Of a stretch of 64,000 nt of DNA, positions 11,169 to 23,438 are shown piece after piece. Where the stretch lies: contig CANLZP010000001.1 of NCBI GenBank assembly GCA_947495695.1, positions 889,069 through 953,068 on the forward strand, given 5' to 3'. Position 1 is the stretch's first letter; every line of letters starts with the position of its first letter. The position numbers were made by a program, and so were the translations under genes. Under the pieces are notes generated by a model, which saw only the letters and a list, made by a program, of their open reading frames with translations, ran no database searches and was not told where the DNA came from. The stretch comes from an uncultured Erythrobacter sp. Its GTDB lineage: Bacteria > Pseudomonadota > Alphaproteobacteria > Sphingomonadales > Sphingomonadaceae.

Positions 11169-12335
11169 ATGCGCGCCACCCCAGATTTTGATTTCCAGCT
11201 TGGCGAAGCTGCCGAGATGATCCGCGACAGCGTGGGTCGTTTTGCCGATGAACAGATCATGCCGCTAGCCGACAAGATTGATCGCCAGGATTGGTTTCCG
11301 CGCGAGTTGTGGCAGCCAATGGGCGAGCTTGGCCTGCATGGCATCACCGTGGAAGAGGCCGATGGCGGGCTGGGCCTTGGCTACCTGGAACATGTGATTG
11401 CGGTGGAGGAAGTCAGCCGCGCCAGCGCTTCGCTGGGTCTTTCCTATGGCGCCCATTCGAATCTGTGCCTCAATCAGATTCGGCGTTGGGGCAATGACGA
11501 ACAGAAGGCCAAATATCTGCCCGGATTGATTTCTGGTGAGCATGTCGGATCGCTGGCGATGTCGGAAGCAGACGCTGGTTCCGATGTTGTCTCGATGAAG
11601 CTGAAGGCCGAGGCGGTTCAGGGCGGTTACGTCCTCAACGGCACCAAATTCTGGATCACCAATGCGCCCGAGGCAGACACGCTGGTGGTCTATGCCAAAA
11701 CCGATGGCCATGCCGGATCGCGCGGCATCACCGCCTTCCTCATCGAGAAAGATGATGAAGGCTTCTCCATCGGTCAGAAGATCGAAAAGGTCGGCATGCG
11801 CGGCTCGCCCACGGCAGAGCTGGTGTTTGATGATTGCCACATTCCTGAAGACCGGATCATCGGTCCGCTCAATGGCGGCGTGGGCGTGTTGATGAGCGGG
11901 CTGGATTACGAGCGCGTGGTGCTGGCCGGATTGCAGCTGGGCATCATGCAGGCTTGCCTCGACACGGTCATTCCCTACCTTCGCGAACGCAAACAGTTCG
12001 GAAAGCCAATCGGCAGCTTCCAGCTGATGCAGGCCAAGGTGGCGGATATGTATGTCGCGCTGCAATCGGCGCGCGCCTACACCTATGCGGTGGCCAAAGC
12101 CTGCGATGCGGGCAACACGACACGGTTTGATGCGGCGGGCGTGATCCTGCTGTCATCGGAAAATGCCTTCCGCGTGGCTGCCGAAAGCGTGCAAGCATTG
12201 GGCGGCGCGGGTTACACGCTCGACTGGCCGGTCGAACGCTACATGCGCGATGCGAAGCTGCTCGACATTGGCGCGGGCACAAACGAGATACGCCGGATGC
12301 TGATCGGGCGCGAACTGATCGGAGCGGCGGGATGA
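11169..12335 (+). CDS. ivd: Isovaleryl-CoA dehydrogenase
   Basis: An FAD-dependent acyl-CoA dehydrogenase of 388 residues for the third step of leucine breakdown (isovaleryl-CoA to 3-methylcrotonyl-CoA). The assignment rests on overall similarity and on the catalytic base in GLDYERVVLAG (Glu about 248), which is the position characteristic of isovaleryl-CoA dehydrogenases. Other motifs are AMSEADAGSDVVSM and YMRDAKLLDIGAGTNEIRRM. The ATG is preceded by GGAGAGACA. Its stop overlaps the next start by four bases, and the mccB gene two places downstream confirms the pathway. Confidence 0.95.
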   Translation: MRATPDFDFQLGEAAEMIRDSVGRFADEQIMPLADKIDRQDWFPRELWQPMGELGLHGITVEEADGGLGLGYLEHVIAVEEVSRASASLGLSYGAHSNLCLNQIRRWGNDEQKAKYLPGLISGEHVGSLAMSEADAGSDVVSMKLKAEAVQGGYVLNGTKFWITNAPEADTLVVYAKTDGHAGSRGITAFLIEKDDEGFSIGQKIEKVGMRGSPTAELVFDDCHIPEDRIIGPLNGGVGVLMSGLDYERVVLAGLQLGIMQACLDTVIPYLRERKQFGKPIGSFQLMQAKVADMYVALQSARAYTYAVAKACDAGNTTRFDAAGVILLSSENAFRVAAESVQALGGAGYTLDWPVERYMRDAKLLDIGAGTNEIRRMLIGRELIGAAG

Positions 12336-12682
12336 TCTGGCTGTATCTCTCCTCGCTTGCAATGTTCGCGACTGCGATCATCCATTCGATTGCCGGAGAG
12401 AAGCGTTTAATCTCTCCCTTGCTGGACAGCGGTGCAACCAAGTTTCTGGGGCCACAGCTTAGCGGGATCATGCGCGGAGCGTGGCATCTGACAAGTTTGT
12501 TCATGGTTCTGTTTGGGGTCGTTGTAGCCTGGCCTGGAATGCCTTCTGGCGCGTTGATTGCGATAGGCGCGGTCTGGTTGTTGATTGGCGTTGCAATTCT
12601 TGTCCGTTCGCGTGGGAGGCACCCTGGTTGGCCCACATTGTCGGTCGGTGGAGCTTTAGCCATCGTCGGAGCAATTCTATGA
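12332..12682 (+). CDS. Small four-helix membrane protein between ivd and mccB
   Basis: A 116-residue protein with about four hydrophobic segments (residues near 3-20, 48-70, 74-92 and 100-116) and short loops. It overlaps ivd upstream and mccB downstream by four bases each (ATGA in both cases), so it is almost certainly co-translated with the leucine-degradation enzymes. I do not recognise the family and see no catalytic motif. An HSIAGEKRL stretch follows the first helix. A membrane role tied to leucine or isovalerate metabolism is only a guess from position. Confidence 0.85.
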   Translation: MIWLYLSSLAMFATAIIHSIAGEKRLISPLLDSGATKFLGPQLSGIMRGAWHLTSLFMVLFGVVVAWPGMPSGALIAIGAVWLLIGVAILVRSRGRHPGWPTLSVGGALAIVGAIL

Positions 12683-14286
12683 CCGCACCCGTTCTCACAT
12701 CCACCCTCGACCGCGAAGCGCCTGACACGAAGGCGCGATTTGCACACAACAAAACTCTGGCCGACGATCTGCGCTCTGCCGTTGCAGAAGCTGCGCTTGG
12801 CGGGCCGGAGCGCAGCCGCGAACGACACGTTTCACGCGGCAAATTGCTGCCTCGCGAGCGGGTGGAGCGCCTGCTCGACCCGGGCAGCCCGTTCCTCGAA
12901 ATCGGCCAGCTTGCCGCCAATGGCATGTATGAAGGTGATATCAACGGCGCTTCGTTGATCTGCGGGATTGGGCGCGTGTCTGGCCGTCAGGTGATGATCG
13001 TGTGCAATGATGCCACCGTAAAAGGCGGCACTTATTATCCGCTGACGGTCAAGAAGCATCTGCGCGCGCAGGAAATCGCGCAGGAAAACCGCCTGCCCTG
13101 CATCTACCTCGTCGACAGCGGCGGCGCGAATTTGCCGCATCAGGCCGAGGTGTTTCCTGACCGCGATCATTTTGGTCGCATCTTCTTCAATCAGGCCAAT
13201 ATGTCCGCGCTGGGCATTCCGCAGATCGCCTGCGTTATGGGCAGCTGCACTGCGGGCGGGGCCTATGTGCCTGCCATGTCGGACGAGACGGTGATCGTGC
13301 GCAACCAGGGTACGATCTTCCTTGCCGGACCGCCGCTGGTGAAGGCCGCGACGGGCGAGGAAATCACCGCTGAAGATCTGGGCGGCGGCGATCTGCATGC
13401 CAAGAAATCAGGCGTGGTCGATCACCTTGCTGAAAATGACGAGCACGCGCTCACCATCGTGCGCGATATCGTCAGCCATCTGGGAGAGAACACAGGCGCG
13501 GCGAGCGATGTGGCGCTGAAAGACCCGCGCCCACCCAAATTTGATGCGGACGATCTGTATTCGATCATTCCCGATGATGTGCGTGCGCCTTACGATGTGA
13601 AGGAAGTGATCGCGCGGCTGGTGGACGGCAGCGAGTTCCACGAGTTCAAAGCCCATTATGGCAGCACTCTGGTGTGCGGTTTCGCGCATATCTGGGGTAT
13701 GCCGGTGGCGATCCTCGCCAACAACGGCGTGCTGTTTTCTGAAAGCGCGCAAAAGGGCGCGCACTTCATCGAACTGGCGCAGCAACGCCGCATCCCTCTG
13801 CTGTTCCTGCAGAATATCTCAGGCTTTATGGTCGGCGGAAAGTATGAGGCTGAAGGCATCGCCAAACACGGCGCGAAGCTGGTGACGGCTGTGGCGACCG
13901 CCACGGTGCCCAAGGTTACGGTGGTGATCGGCGGTAGTTTTGGCGCTGGCAATTACGGCATGTGCGGGCGAGCCTATTCTCCGCGCTTCATGTTCACCTG
14001 GCCCAATGCCCGCATTTCTGTGATGGGCGGCGAGCAGGCTGCATCGGTTCTTGCGACGGTTCACCGCGATGCGGACTCATGGTCCGATGATGAGGCCGAG
14101 GCGTTCAAGGCTCCGATCCGCCAGAAATACGAGGACGAGGGCAACCCCTATTACGCCACCGCGCGGCTGTGGGATGACGGGGTGATCGATCCGGCACAAA
14201 CCCGCGATGTTCTGGGCTTGGCCTTTGCAGCGACCCTCGAAGCTCCGATCCCCGATAAGCCGTCCTTCGGCGTGTTCCGGATGTGA
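12679..14286 (+). CDS. mccB: Methylcrotonoyl-CoA carboxylase, carboxyltransferase (beta) subunit
   Basis: The carboxyltransferase half of the biotin enzyme that converts 3-methylcrotonyl-CoA to 3-methylglutaconyl-CoA. The ATG at 12679 overlaps the previous stop and gives 535 residues, normal for bacterial MccB. Recognisable segments are [39 protein letters not shown], the oxyanion-hole region [14 protein letters not shown], and [19 protein letters not shown] in the C-terminal half. The reading frame remains open upstream through the preceding gene, but that part is shadow. The biotin carboxylase/carrier subunit (mccA) does not follow; the next gene is an acyltransferase. A 6-base stem (14285-14302) lies over the stop and could be a weak terminator. 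Confidence 0.95.
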   Translation: MTAPVLTSTLDREAPDTKARFAHNKTLADDLRSAVAEAALGGPERSRERHVSRGKLLPRERVERLLDPGSPFLEIGQLAANGMYEGDINGASLICGIGRVSGRQVMIVCNDATVKGGTYYPLTVKKHLRAQEIAQENRLPCIYLVDSGGANLPHQAEVFPDRDHFGRIFFNQANMSALGIPQIACVMGSCTAGGAYVPAMSDETVIVRNQGTIFLAGPPLVKAATGEEITAEDLGGGDLHAKKSGVVDHLAENDEHALTIVRDIVSHLGENTGAASDVALKDPRPPKFDADDLYSIIPDDVRAPYDVKEVIARLVDGSEFHEFKAHYGSTLVCGFAHIWGMPVAILANNGVLFSESAQKGAHFIELAQQRRIPLLFLQNISGFMVGGKYEAEGIAKHGAKLVTAVATATVPKVTVVIGGSFGAGNYGMCGRAYSPRFMFTWPNARISVMGGEQAASVLATVHRDADSWSDDEAEAFKAPIRQKYEDEGNPYYATARLWDDGVIDPAQTRDVLGLAFAATLEAPIPDKPSFGVFRM

Positions 14287-14349
14287 TAGGTGAAACCCTA
14301 TCGCTTTCCCTTACGTAACTGCTAGTGCAGTGCCATTGGGGAGAGATCA

Positions 14350-15009
14350 TTGCCGCATAACGAAACTCGCAGTCCGACCATTCTATCGCGCATCGTACGC
14401 CGGATCATCATCTGGATCTACGCATGGAAGGGCTGGAAGATTGAGGGCTCGCTGCCCAAGAGCATCAAGAAATTTGTGATTGCTGGTGCGCCGCACACGT
14501 CGAATTGGGACTTTGTGTTCTTCGCCGGTGCCACCCACAAGGAACAGGTGCAGCCCAATTTCATGGGCAAGCATACTCTGTTTCAGGGAATGATGCGCAA
14601 CTTCATGTTCGATATGGGCGGCATCCCGATCGACCGTACCAAAAAAGCCAATGCGGTGGAGCAAGTGGCCGAAGTTTTTGCCCAGCGCGAAGAACTCGCT
14701 CTGGTGATTGCATGCGAGGGCACGCGCAGCTCTGACGGAACGTGGAAATCGGGTTTCTACAATATTGCGCAGGCTGCCGGTGTGCCGATCGTCCCAGCCT
14801 TTGCCGATAATGACACAATGACCATCGGGTTCGGCCCGCCTATGATCCCCAGCGGAAATTATGCCGAGGACTTGCTGAAATTGGCGCAATGGTTCCGCAG
14901 CAAAATTCCTGATCTTGAGCGCTACAAGGTGCTGGAGGCGCAGGCCAAAGCCCTGATTGCGGAGCAGATCGCTGGAAATGTGGCTAAATTGGGCGCCAAG
15001 AACACGTAA
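14350..15009 (+). CDS. 1-acylglycerol-3-phosphate acyltransferase-like protein (PlsC family)
   Basis: A 219-residue acyltransferase starting at TTG 14350, which is preceded by GGGGAGAG. Motif I is HTSNWDFVF (the HX4D catalytic pair). A GGIPIDRT segment matches the glycerolipid-binding block, CEGTRSSDG is the EGTR block and VPIVPAF is the fourth. One N-terminal hydrophobic stretch (IVRRIIIWIYAW) may anchor it to the inner membrane. It would acylate a lysophospholipid or related lipid; the exact acceptor is unknown. It stands 63 bases after mccB and 129 bases before a TetR regulator. Confidence 0.85.
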   Translation: MPHNETRSPTILSRIVRRIIIWIYAWKGWKIEGSLPKSIKKFVIAGAPHTSNWDFVFFAGATHKEQVQPNFMGKHTLFQGMMRNFMFDMGGIPIDRTKKANAVEQVAEVFAQREELALVIACEGTRSSDGTWKSGFYNIAQAAGVPIVPAFADNDTMTIGFGPPMIPSGNYAEDLLKLAQWFRSKIPDLERYKVLEAQAKALIAEQIAGNVAKLGAKNT

Positions 15010-15138
15010 TTGAGCGACTTTATCGCGAGAACATCGGCCTAGGCGCACAAGCTGTTGCAAAGAATTCAACATAGACGGGTTTAAGCTGGACCCAATCGAC
15101 CCTAAATACTGTTGCAATATCAGGAGGGCCCCGTCGTC

Positions 15139-15783
15139 ATGCCATTGGCACCCGAAGAAATTGCTGATCAACGCCGCCTGGCCGCTCACCGTGTGATGGA
15201 GCTGGTCGAGCAGCACGGCGAGGAAATTACCCTCGCGCGTCTGGCAGCAGAGGGGCCGTTGTCCGCCCGCAGGTTGGAGCAATTGTTCGAGGATGAGGCC
15301 GATCTGTTCGATGCCGTGGCAGAACTGTGGTTTGAACCCAAGATCGCGATCATGGAGGAGGTTTTAGGCTCAAACCTTCCCACCAACCGCAAGATGTACG
15401 AGTTCTTTGCGCGCCGTTTTGAAATGCAGCGCGCGCAATATCTGGCCGACCCGACCAGTTTTGCATTGATCTGTGAATTGGGTGCTGCCCGATTTGAACG
15501 AGTGCGTTCCTATGTCGATTTGGCCGACCATTATCTGTGCGAGATTATCGCGCAGGCCCAGGCTGACGGGTATTTTGCCGGCCTTGAGATTGATCAGACT
15601 CTGTCGCTGATCAACCAGATGGTGTCGAGCTACACACTTCCCGATGCGTTGATCTATATCGGCGATCGGCTGACCGAGGAAAAACTCGCTGCAATCATCG
15701 ATACGATTTTCATCGGTCTGTCGGCCGAGGGCGGAGGATCGCGCGGTGTGAACACGCTGCGGATTGCGGGCAACCCCAGCTAA
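15139..15783 (+). CDS. TetR-family-like transcriptional regulator
   Basis: A 214-residue protein starting at ATG 15139, about 10 bases after AGGAGGG. The N-terminal helix-turn-helix is recognisable but divergent: residues ITLARLAAEGPLSARRLEQLFEDEADLFDAVAEL follow the TetR pattern. The C-terminal region is mainly helical and would bind an unknown ligand. The first helix is weaker than in textbook TetR proteins, so the call rests on pattern and length. It lies downstream of the acyltransferase and convergent with the 5'-nucleotidase gene. Its targets are unknown. Confidence 0.72.
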   Translation: MPLAPEEIADQRRLAAHRVMELVEQHGEEITLARLAAEGPLSARRLEQLFEDEADLFDAVAELWFEPKIAIMEEVLGSNLPTNRKMYEFFARRFEMQRAQYLADPTSFALICELGAARFERVRSYVDLADHYLCEIIAQAQADGYFAGLEIDQTLSLINQMVSSYTLPDALIYIGDRLTEEKLAAIIDTIFIGLSAEGGGSRGVNTLRIAGNPS

Positions 15784-15803
15784 CCAGTGCTCAATCGAAC
15801 GTC

Positions 15804-17600
15804 CTAAGCATTGGGCGTAATCCGTATAATGCTGTCAGCTCGCGGGATCTGCCGCACCGGCACCGCCTTGATGTAGGCCTCCAACGCATCAATATCCGTG
15901 CCCGATTGCACCACATCTGTTCCCTCGGTCAACGCACTGAAGCTGTCGCCACCCTTGGCCAGGAAATTATTCGTGGTGACACGATATGTGCCATCCGGCT
16001 CAATCGGCTGATCGTTCAAAGACATCGAAACAATGCGGTCACCCAACGGGCGCGATGGGTCATAAGAGAAGCGGAAGCCTTGGGATGCGGCCAGATATTG
16101 CACCGGATCATCGCCTACAAATTGCTGTTCCAACACGCGCTTGATCTGCGCTCCGGTGAAGGTCTGGGTGATAAGTTCATTGTTGAAGGGCTGCGTGCGA
16201 GCAATATCGCCATAGGTCAGCGTCCCGTCTGCCGCAGGGACCAGCGAGGCGCGAATACCGAACGGGTTCATGAACGCAATCTGCGCCCCTGCCTCGCGAG
16301 TTGCCGCCAATTGTGCATCGGCAATCAAGCGTCCCAGCTCCTTGCCGCGGTTCACTTCATCGCCTGACCCCTTGTGCGCCGGGCCAGACAGCCTGCCAAC
16401 TGGGCGTTGGGTGAATTCCTTGGCTGCTTCGGTGTAACGCGAAATGTAGGCGGCGATCTTTTCGTCTGGCGCAAAGCTGGGATAGCTGTCTACGTTCTCG
16501 ATCCGCGCAACGGAGGATTGGTAAGGCTTCGACTGGACGATCACATTGCGCGCGGATTTGTTTTGTACATCGCCACGGGCAGGGTCGATCTCTAGGCGGA
16601 TATCCGTCACCAGCATGCCGTAAACGCCTGCGCTAGTGAGAAGAAATTCGTGCCCGGGCTGGCTGCTGGGCCAGCGACAGACATAGGACCAGTGCGTGTG
16701 TCCAGACACCACGACATCGACGCGAGGATCAATTCCGGCAAGTATCTCGGCCAGCGGCCCTTCTGGCTCGCCGCAACCGTTGGGATCAGGATCGGCAAAG
16801 GTACGGATGCCTTGATGGATCATAACCACAATCGCATCGACACCCTGCTTATCAAGCGCTGCAACACCCCGATTGATGGCCTCTACTTCATCGCCGAAAA
16901 CGATTCCCTCGATCCCACCAGGGGTAACCAGCTTATCAGTTCCCTTTAGGGTCAGGCCGACCATTCCCACAGACACTTCCCGCGGTCCTGCGCCAAAGCG
17001 TTTTATGGCGGTCGCAGGAAACAGGGTTGATCCGTCAGGAGTGATGACATTGGCAGCCAGATACTGGAAGCCCGCCCCCTTGAACGGCTCAATTTGACAT
17101 GGGTCGCGATCATGCAGCTTGTCACAGCCACCGTTCTGCAAACGCAGCAATTCCTGCCATCCGCGATCAAATTCATGGTTGCCGACCGCGTTAAATTCGA
17201 CACCTATGCGGCTGAGTACCTCAACCGCCGGTTCATCCAAATAGAGCGCAGAGGCCAATTGAGAGCCGCCGGTCATGTCACCGGCAGATACGGTCAAGCT
17301 GTGGGTCTGACCTTCGCGCAATGTGTCCAAAGCATTGGCCAACCAGGCACTTCCGCCAGCAGGAACTCTCGTGATCACATCTTCGCCGGAATTGTCCTTA
17401 GTGACAATAATGACCGATTGATTAGGGGCCTCCAAAGCTCCGTGAAAATCATTCAAGCCCAGGATCTGGATGGTCACAGGTTCAGGGCTGATGGCGGCAG
17501 TTGGGGTGCCCGGAGCGTCAACGGGTATGCTGGCACAGGCAGACAGCATCAGGCTGGCGGTGATGGCCGAAATCGCGGTGCGGGGAAGGGTCTTAATCAT
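15804..17600 (-). CDS. 5'-nucleotidase / UshA-like metallophosphatase, lipoprotein
   Basis: A 598-residue exported enzyme. The N-terminus carries a lipoprotein signal with lipobox LSAC at Cys 22. The metallophosphatase domain shows LGLNDFHGALEAPN, GNHEFDRGW and VVVSGHTHWSYVC, which supply the dinuclear metal ligands. The C-terminal 5'-nucleotidase domain shows NPFGIRASL and the adenine/ribose-binding region NNFLAKGGDSFSAL. It should hydrolyse extracytoplasmic nucleotides (UMP/AMP, possibly UDP-sugars or NAD) from the membrane surface. It is convergent with the TetR gene 20 bases away. Substrate range is not visible. Confidence 0.93.
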   Translation of the reverse strand: MIKTLPRTAISAITASLMLSACASIPVDAPGTPTAAISPEPVTIQILGLNDFHGALEAPNQSVIIVTKDNSGEDVITRVPAGGSAWLANALDTLREGQTHSLTVSAGDMTGGSQLASALYLDEPAVEVLSRIGVEFNAVGNHEFDRGWQELLRLQNGGCDKLHDRDPCQIEPFKGAGFQYLAANVITPDGSTLFPATAIKRFGAGPREVSVGMVGLTLKGTDKLVTPGGIEGIVFGDEVEAINRGVAALDKQGVDAIVVMIHQGIRTFADPDPNGCGEPEGPLAEILAGIDPRVDVVVSGHTHWSYVCRWPSSQPGHEFLLTSAGVYGMLVTDIRLEIDPARGDVQNKSARNVIVQSKPYQSSVARIENVDSYPSFAPDEKIAAYISRYTEAAKEFTQRPVGRLSGPAHKGSGDEVNRGKELGRLIADAQLAATREAGAQIAFMNPFGIRASLVPAADGTLTYGDIARTQPFNNELITQTFTGAQIKRVLEQQFVGDDPVQYLAASQGFRFSYDPSRPLGDRIVSMSLNDQPIEPDGTYRVTTNNFLAKGGDSFSALTEGTDVVQSGTDIDALEAYIKAVPVRQIPRADSIIRITPNA

Positions 17601-17682
17601 TTTCGCTTCATGCGCGGGGATGTTTACAAACTCAAGTCACAAGAGCGAACTGCCGCGCATTGCACCACATTGGGTTGCGGCA

Positions 17683-18876
17683 TCAATTCTGGGCAATCGC
17701 TTGGGCTGCTGCATAGGCGCTCGCCCAGGCCCATTGGAAATTGTATCCGCCGAGCCAGCCCGTAACATCCACTGCCTCTCCGATGGCAAAGAGGCCGGGC
17801 AGTTTCTTGGCTTCCATCGTCTGGCTGGAAAGCTCGGCCGTGCTGATCCCGCCCGCGGTCACCTCTGCCTTGGCAAAGCCTTCGCTGCCATTGGGGTGGA
17901 ACTGCCAGCCGCGCAAATTATCTTGGGCCCGGCGCAGCGATTTGTCCGGCAAATTGCCCAGATCGCCCGACAAATTCAGCCGCTCGGTCAAGACGGTCGC
18001 CAAGCGTTCGGACAAATGTTCGCGCAGCACGGTTTTGAAATTGACGCGCGGGTTGGCCTTCTTGGCCTCGATCAACCAATCGCCGGTTAGATCGGGCAGG
18101 AAGTTGATCGCCAGCGCATCTCCAGGCCGCCAATAGGACGAGATTTGCAAGATCGCTGGGCCGGACAGGCCGCGATGGGTGAACAGTGCCGCTTCGCGGA
18201 AGGTGGTCTTGTTGGCGGTGGCATCCACCGGCGCGGACACGCCCGACAGATCGCGGAACAGCACATCCTCTCCGCCCAATGTCAGCGGAACCAATGCGGG
18301 GCGTGGGTGAACCACTTTCAGGCCGAATTGACGCGCCAGATCATAGGCGAAATCGCTTGCCCCCATCTTGGGGATGGAAGGTCCGCCAGTTGCGATTACC
18401 AATGCGTGGCCGCCGTGCAAGGTACCGCTGCTGGTCACCAGAAACGCGCCGCCTTCGTGTGCTACTTCACTCACCAATTGCTCGGTCAAAATGGTCACAT
18501 GGCCGCCATGCTGCTCGGCCTTGGCACATTCGCCCACCAACATATCGACGATCTGGGTCGAGCGTCCATCACAGAACAACTGGCCCAGAGTTTTTTCATG
18601 CCAAGCGATGCCGTGCCGATCGACCATGTCGATAAAGTCTTGCGGCGAATAGCGGGCCAGCGCGGATTTTGCGAAGTGCGGATTGGAGCTGAGATAATTG
18701 GCGGGTCCGGCATTGATATTGGTGAAATTGCACCGCCCACCGCCAGAAATTAGGATTTTCTTGCCTACCTTGTCGGCGCGCTCCAGCACCAACACGCGTT
18801 TGCCCTGTTGCCCGGCTATGGCCGCGCAAAACAGGCCGGCAGCGCCGCCGCCCAAGATGATTGCATCATATGTCAA
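17683..18876 (-). CDS. BaiN/HI0933-family FAD-dependent oxidoreductase
   Basis: A 397-residue flavoprotein with the N-terminal Rossmann motif IILGGGAAGLFCAAIAG, the family hallmark ISGGGRCNFTN near residue 45, an internal LVIATGGPSIPKMGASDFAY and the C-terminal FAD motif GLFAIGEAVDVTGWLGGYN. Members are conserved and widespread; some gut homologues reduce bile-acid intermediates, but the role in most proteobacteria is not known. It starts 24 bases after the stop of the AI-2E family transporter and may belong to the gyrB-led series. Confidence 0.9.
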   Translation of the reverse strand: MTYDAIILGGGAAGLFCAAIAGQQGKRVLVLERADKVGKKILISGGGRCNFTNINAGPANYLSSNPHFAKSALARYSPQDFIDMVDRHGIAWHEKTLGQLFCDGRSTQIVDMLVGECAKAEQHGGHVTILTEQLVSEVAHEGGAFLVTSSGTLHGGHALVIATGGPSIPKMGASDFAYDLARQFGLKVVHPRPALVPLTLGGEDVLFRDLSGVSAPVDATANKTTFREAALFTHRGLSGPAILQISSYWRPGDALAINFLPDLTGDWLIEAKKANPRVNFKTVLREHLSERLATVLTERLNLSGDLGNLPDKSLRRAQDNLRGWQFHPNGSEGFAKAEVTAGGISTAELSSQTMEAKKLPGLFAIGEAVDVTGWLGGYNFQWAWASAYAAAQAIAQN

Positions 18877-18900
18877 AGCATGGCTCCGAATTTGGGCGCT

Positions 18901-19965
18901 CTATTCCGCCATAACTTCGCGCTGTTCTTTCAGCATCGCCCATCCGGCCAAGAACAGTCCGGCGAGCAACGGGCCAACAACGACGCCCGCAATACCCAAA
19001 CTCGCGATGCCGCCCAGCGTAGTGACCAGAATGATCCAATCGGGAATGCCTGTGTCACGCCCCACCAAAATCGGTCGCAACGCATTGTCGACCATCCCGA
19101 TGATGGCAACGCCCGATATGATGACCAAGATGCCTTCCCAAATGGCGCCAGTGGCCAGCAAATAGATCGCGACCGGTCCCCAGACGATTCCGGTGCCTAC
19201 CGCTGGCAATAGCGCAAATATGCCCATCAAAACGCCGAACAGAGCAATCGAGGGCATGCCTACAATCCAGAACGTGACGGCACCCAACATGCCTTGTATC
19301 AATGCAACGATGCCAGTGCCTTTGATGGTGGCTCGGACAATTGCCAGGAAGCGTTCTGCCAGGCGGGTTGCGATCTGTTTGTTAACTGGCAGGGCCCGGA
19401 CGATGGCCTTGCCGGTTTTCGTGCCGTCGCGCAGCAAGAAGAAGGTCACATACAGGCCAACGCCAAAGGCCAGAAACCAGCTCAAGGCCCCACCGCCAAT
19501 GGCGACCGCCTGGCGAGCGATCAGCCCGGCGCTTTCTGTGGCCAACTCCTGCATCCGGACCTGCACCAGATCGAAATTGCCCAGACCATATCCGGCCAAT
19601 GTTTCTTGGATCTGTCGAGGCAAAGCGGCAAAGATTTGGGCGAACCAGGCTGCGACATCAATCTCACCATTTTGGAACGCTTGGAATACACTGGCGGCCT
19701 CCTCCACCACTTTGGTGCCGACCCAAAATGCGGGGAGCAAAACAGCAAAGGTAATCACCAGCATCGTCGCACCAGCAGCGCGGTTGTGCGCGCCGGGCCA
19801 TTTCGCCAGGATCCACTGGTGCAAGGGTTGGAACATGATGGCCGCCAATGTCGCCCACAACAAAGGGGCTGCAAACGGCAGGACGATGATTGTGACGCCC
19901 AAAGTCACCAAGGCCAAAAACAGCAGAAATCCAGTATGTTCGGTTGCGGTCGTACGTTCGGTCAC
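18901..19965 (-). CDS. AI-2E family transporter (UPF0118 membrane protein)
   Basis: A 354-residue protein with about seven or eight hydrophobic segments: two at the N-terminus, one near residue 70, one near 165, and four in the last 150 residues. The C-terminal half has the family pattern with IFALLPAVGTGIVWGPVAIYLL and VDNALRPILVGRDTGIPDWIILVTTLGG. The family was named for TqsA/YdgG in E. coli; other members are sodium/proton antiporters, so transport of a signal molecule should not be assumed. It follows the M50 peptidase gene by 53 bases. Confidence 0.9.
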   Translation of the reverse strand: MTERTTATEHTGFLLFLALVTLGVTIIVLPFAAPLLWATLAAIMFQPLHQWILAKWPGAHNRAAGATMLVITFAVLLPAFWVGTKVVEEAASVFQAFQNGEIDVAAWFAQIFAALPRQIQETLAGYGLGNFDLVQVRMQELATESAGLIARQAVAIGGGALSWFLAFGVGLYVTFFLLRDGTKTGKAIVRALPVNKQIATRLAERFLAIVRATIKGTGIVALIQGMLGAVTFWIVGMPSIALFGVLMGIFALLPAVGTGIVWGPVAIYLLATGAIWEGILVIISGVAIIGMVDNALRPILVGRDTGIPDWIILVTTLGGIASLGIAGVVVGPLLAGLFLAGWAMLKEQREVMAE

Positions 19966-20018
19966 ATGCGTCTCTTTCTAACAAGCATTGCATTCTAGCA
20001 AGCTTTGCAGGGTCGTTT

Positions 20019-20750
20019 CTACCAGCGCTGGGCTTGTTCGGCCAATGCGAATTTCAAGCTCGCCAATATCATTCCGGCCGACACCAAAATAATGCTGCCA
20101 GCCCAGAACCAGTGGGGCAGCATCAGCGCTTCGGCCATTGCGCCAGTGTCCGACAGCATGATCTGCCCGCCAATATTGGCGCTTTGCGAGAACAAATAGT
20201 CCCAATCACGGAACATGCTCATCGCTGCCAATACGCCCATAAATTGCAGCGAGAACCGGACAATTCCTGCTGCTGCTCGCTGGGCTATCGCCACCAATAA
20301 CAGGGCAATCAAAGGCAGCACGATCAGTCCCACCGGGCTGCGCACCCAAATGACAGTGGAGAGTGCCAGGGCGCCGGTCAGCGCATAAAGCGCGGGTCGC
20401 CAAAACTTTTGACGGCCGCTGGCGAGGATGAGAACAGACCCTATGATGCTCGGCCCCAGCGGACCTCCCGCCGCAATCATGGCCCGGTCAAAGCGCGAAC
20501 TGCTGAACACGGTGCTTTCGGCATAGCCCGATCCGGTTGGCAGGATAACCAATCGTTCGAAATCATGGCCCAGCACCATAGCAGTCAATCCGTGGCCCAT
20601 CTCGTGAAACCAGGTAGTCAGTATGGTGAAGGGATAGAGGATGTAATTGCCCAGCGGCAATGATGGCAAGGCCACCACCAGCACCGCAGCCAGAAACAAT
20701 CGCCCAGTCTGCTCTTGAACAGAGCCAGGGCGCGTCAGAGTGCCTAACAT
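20019..20750 (-). CDS. M50-family membrane metallopeptidase
   Basis: A 243-residue integral membrane protein with the zinc-binding HEMGH at residues 49-53, preceded by a hydrophobic helix and followed by several more. A SGYAEST segment and a later hydrophobic region fit the M50B-like (SpoIVFB-related, site-2 protease) family. No PDZ or CBS domain is present, so this is the minimal form. It begins 16 bases after gyrB with no recognisable ribosome site of its own, consistent with read-through translation. The substrate is unknown. Confidence 0.85.
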   Translation of the reverse strand: MLGTLTRPGSVQEQTGRLFLAAVLVVALPSLPLGNYILYPFTILTTWFHEMGHGLTAMVLGHDFERLVILPTGSGYAESTVFSSSRFDRAMIAAGGPLGPSIIGSVLILASGRQKFWRPALYALTGALALSTVIWVRSPVGLIVLPLIALLLVAIAQRAAAGIVRFSLQFMGVLAAMSMFRDWDYLFSQSANIGGQIMLSDTGAMAEALMLPHWFWAGSIILVSAGMILASLKFALAEQAQRW

Positions 20751-20765
20751 AAGTGGCTGGCGCGA

Positions 20766-23348
<2,583 letters not shown>

Positions 23349-23438
23349 TCACGGCAAAAGCCGGTGGGTTTTCCACCAATGCGATTTCCCAGTTTTGACA
23401 GGCTTGCGGCTGGCCCATGTATCGCTACACCTCGGCTC

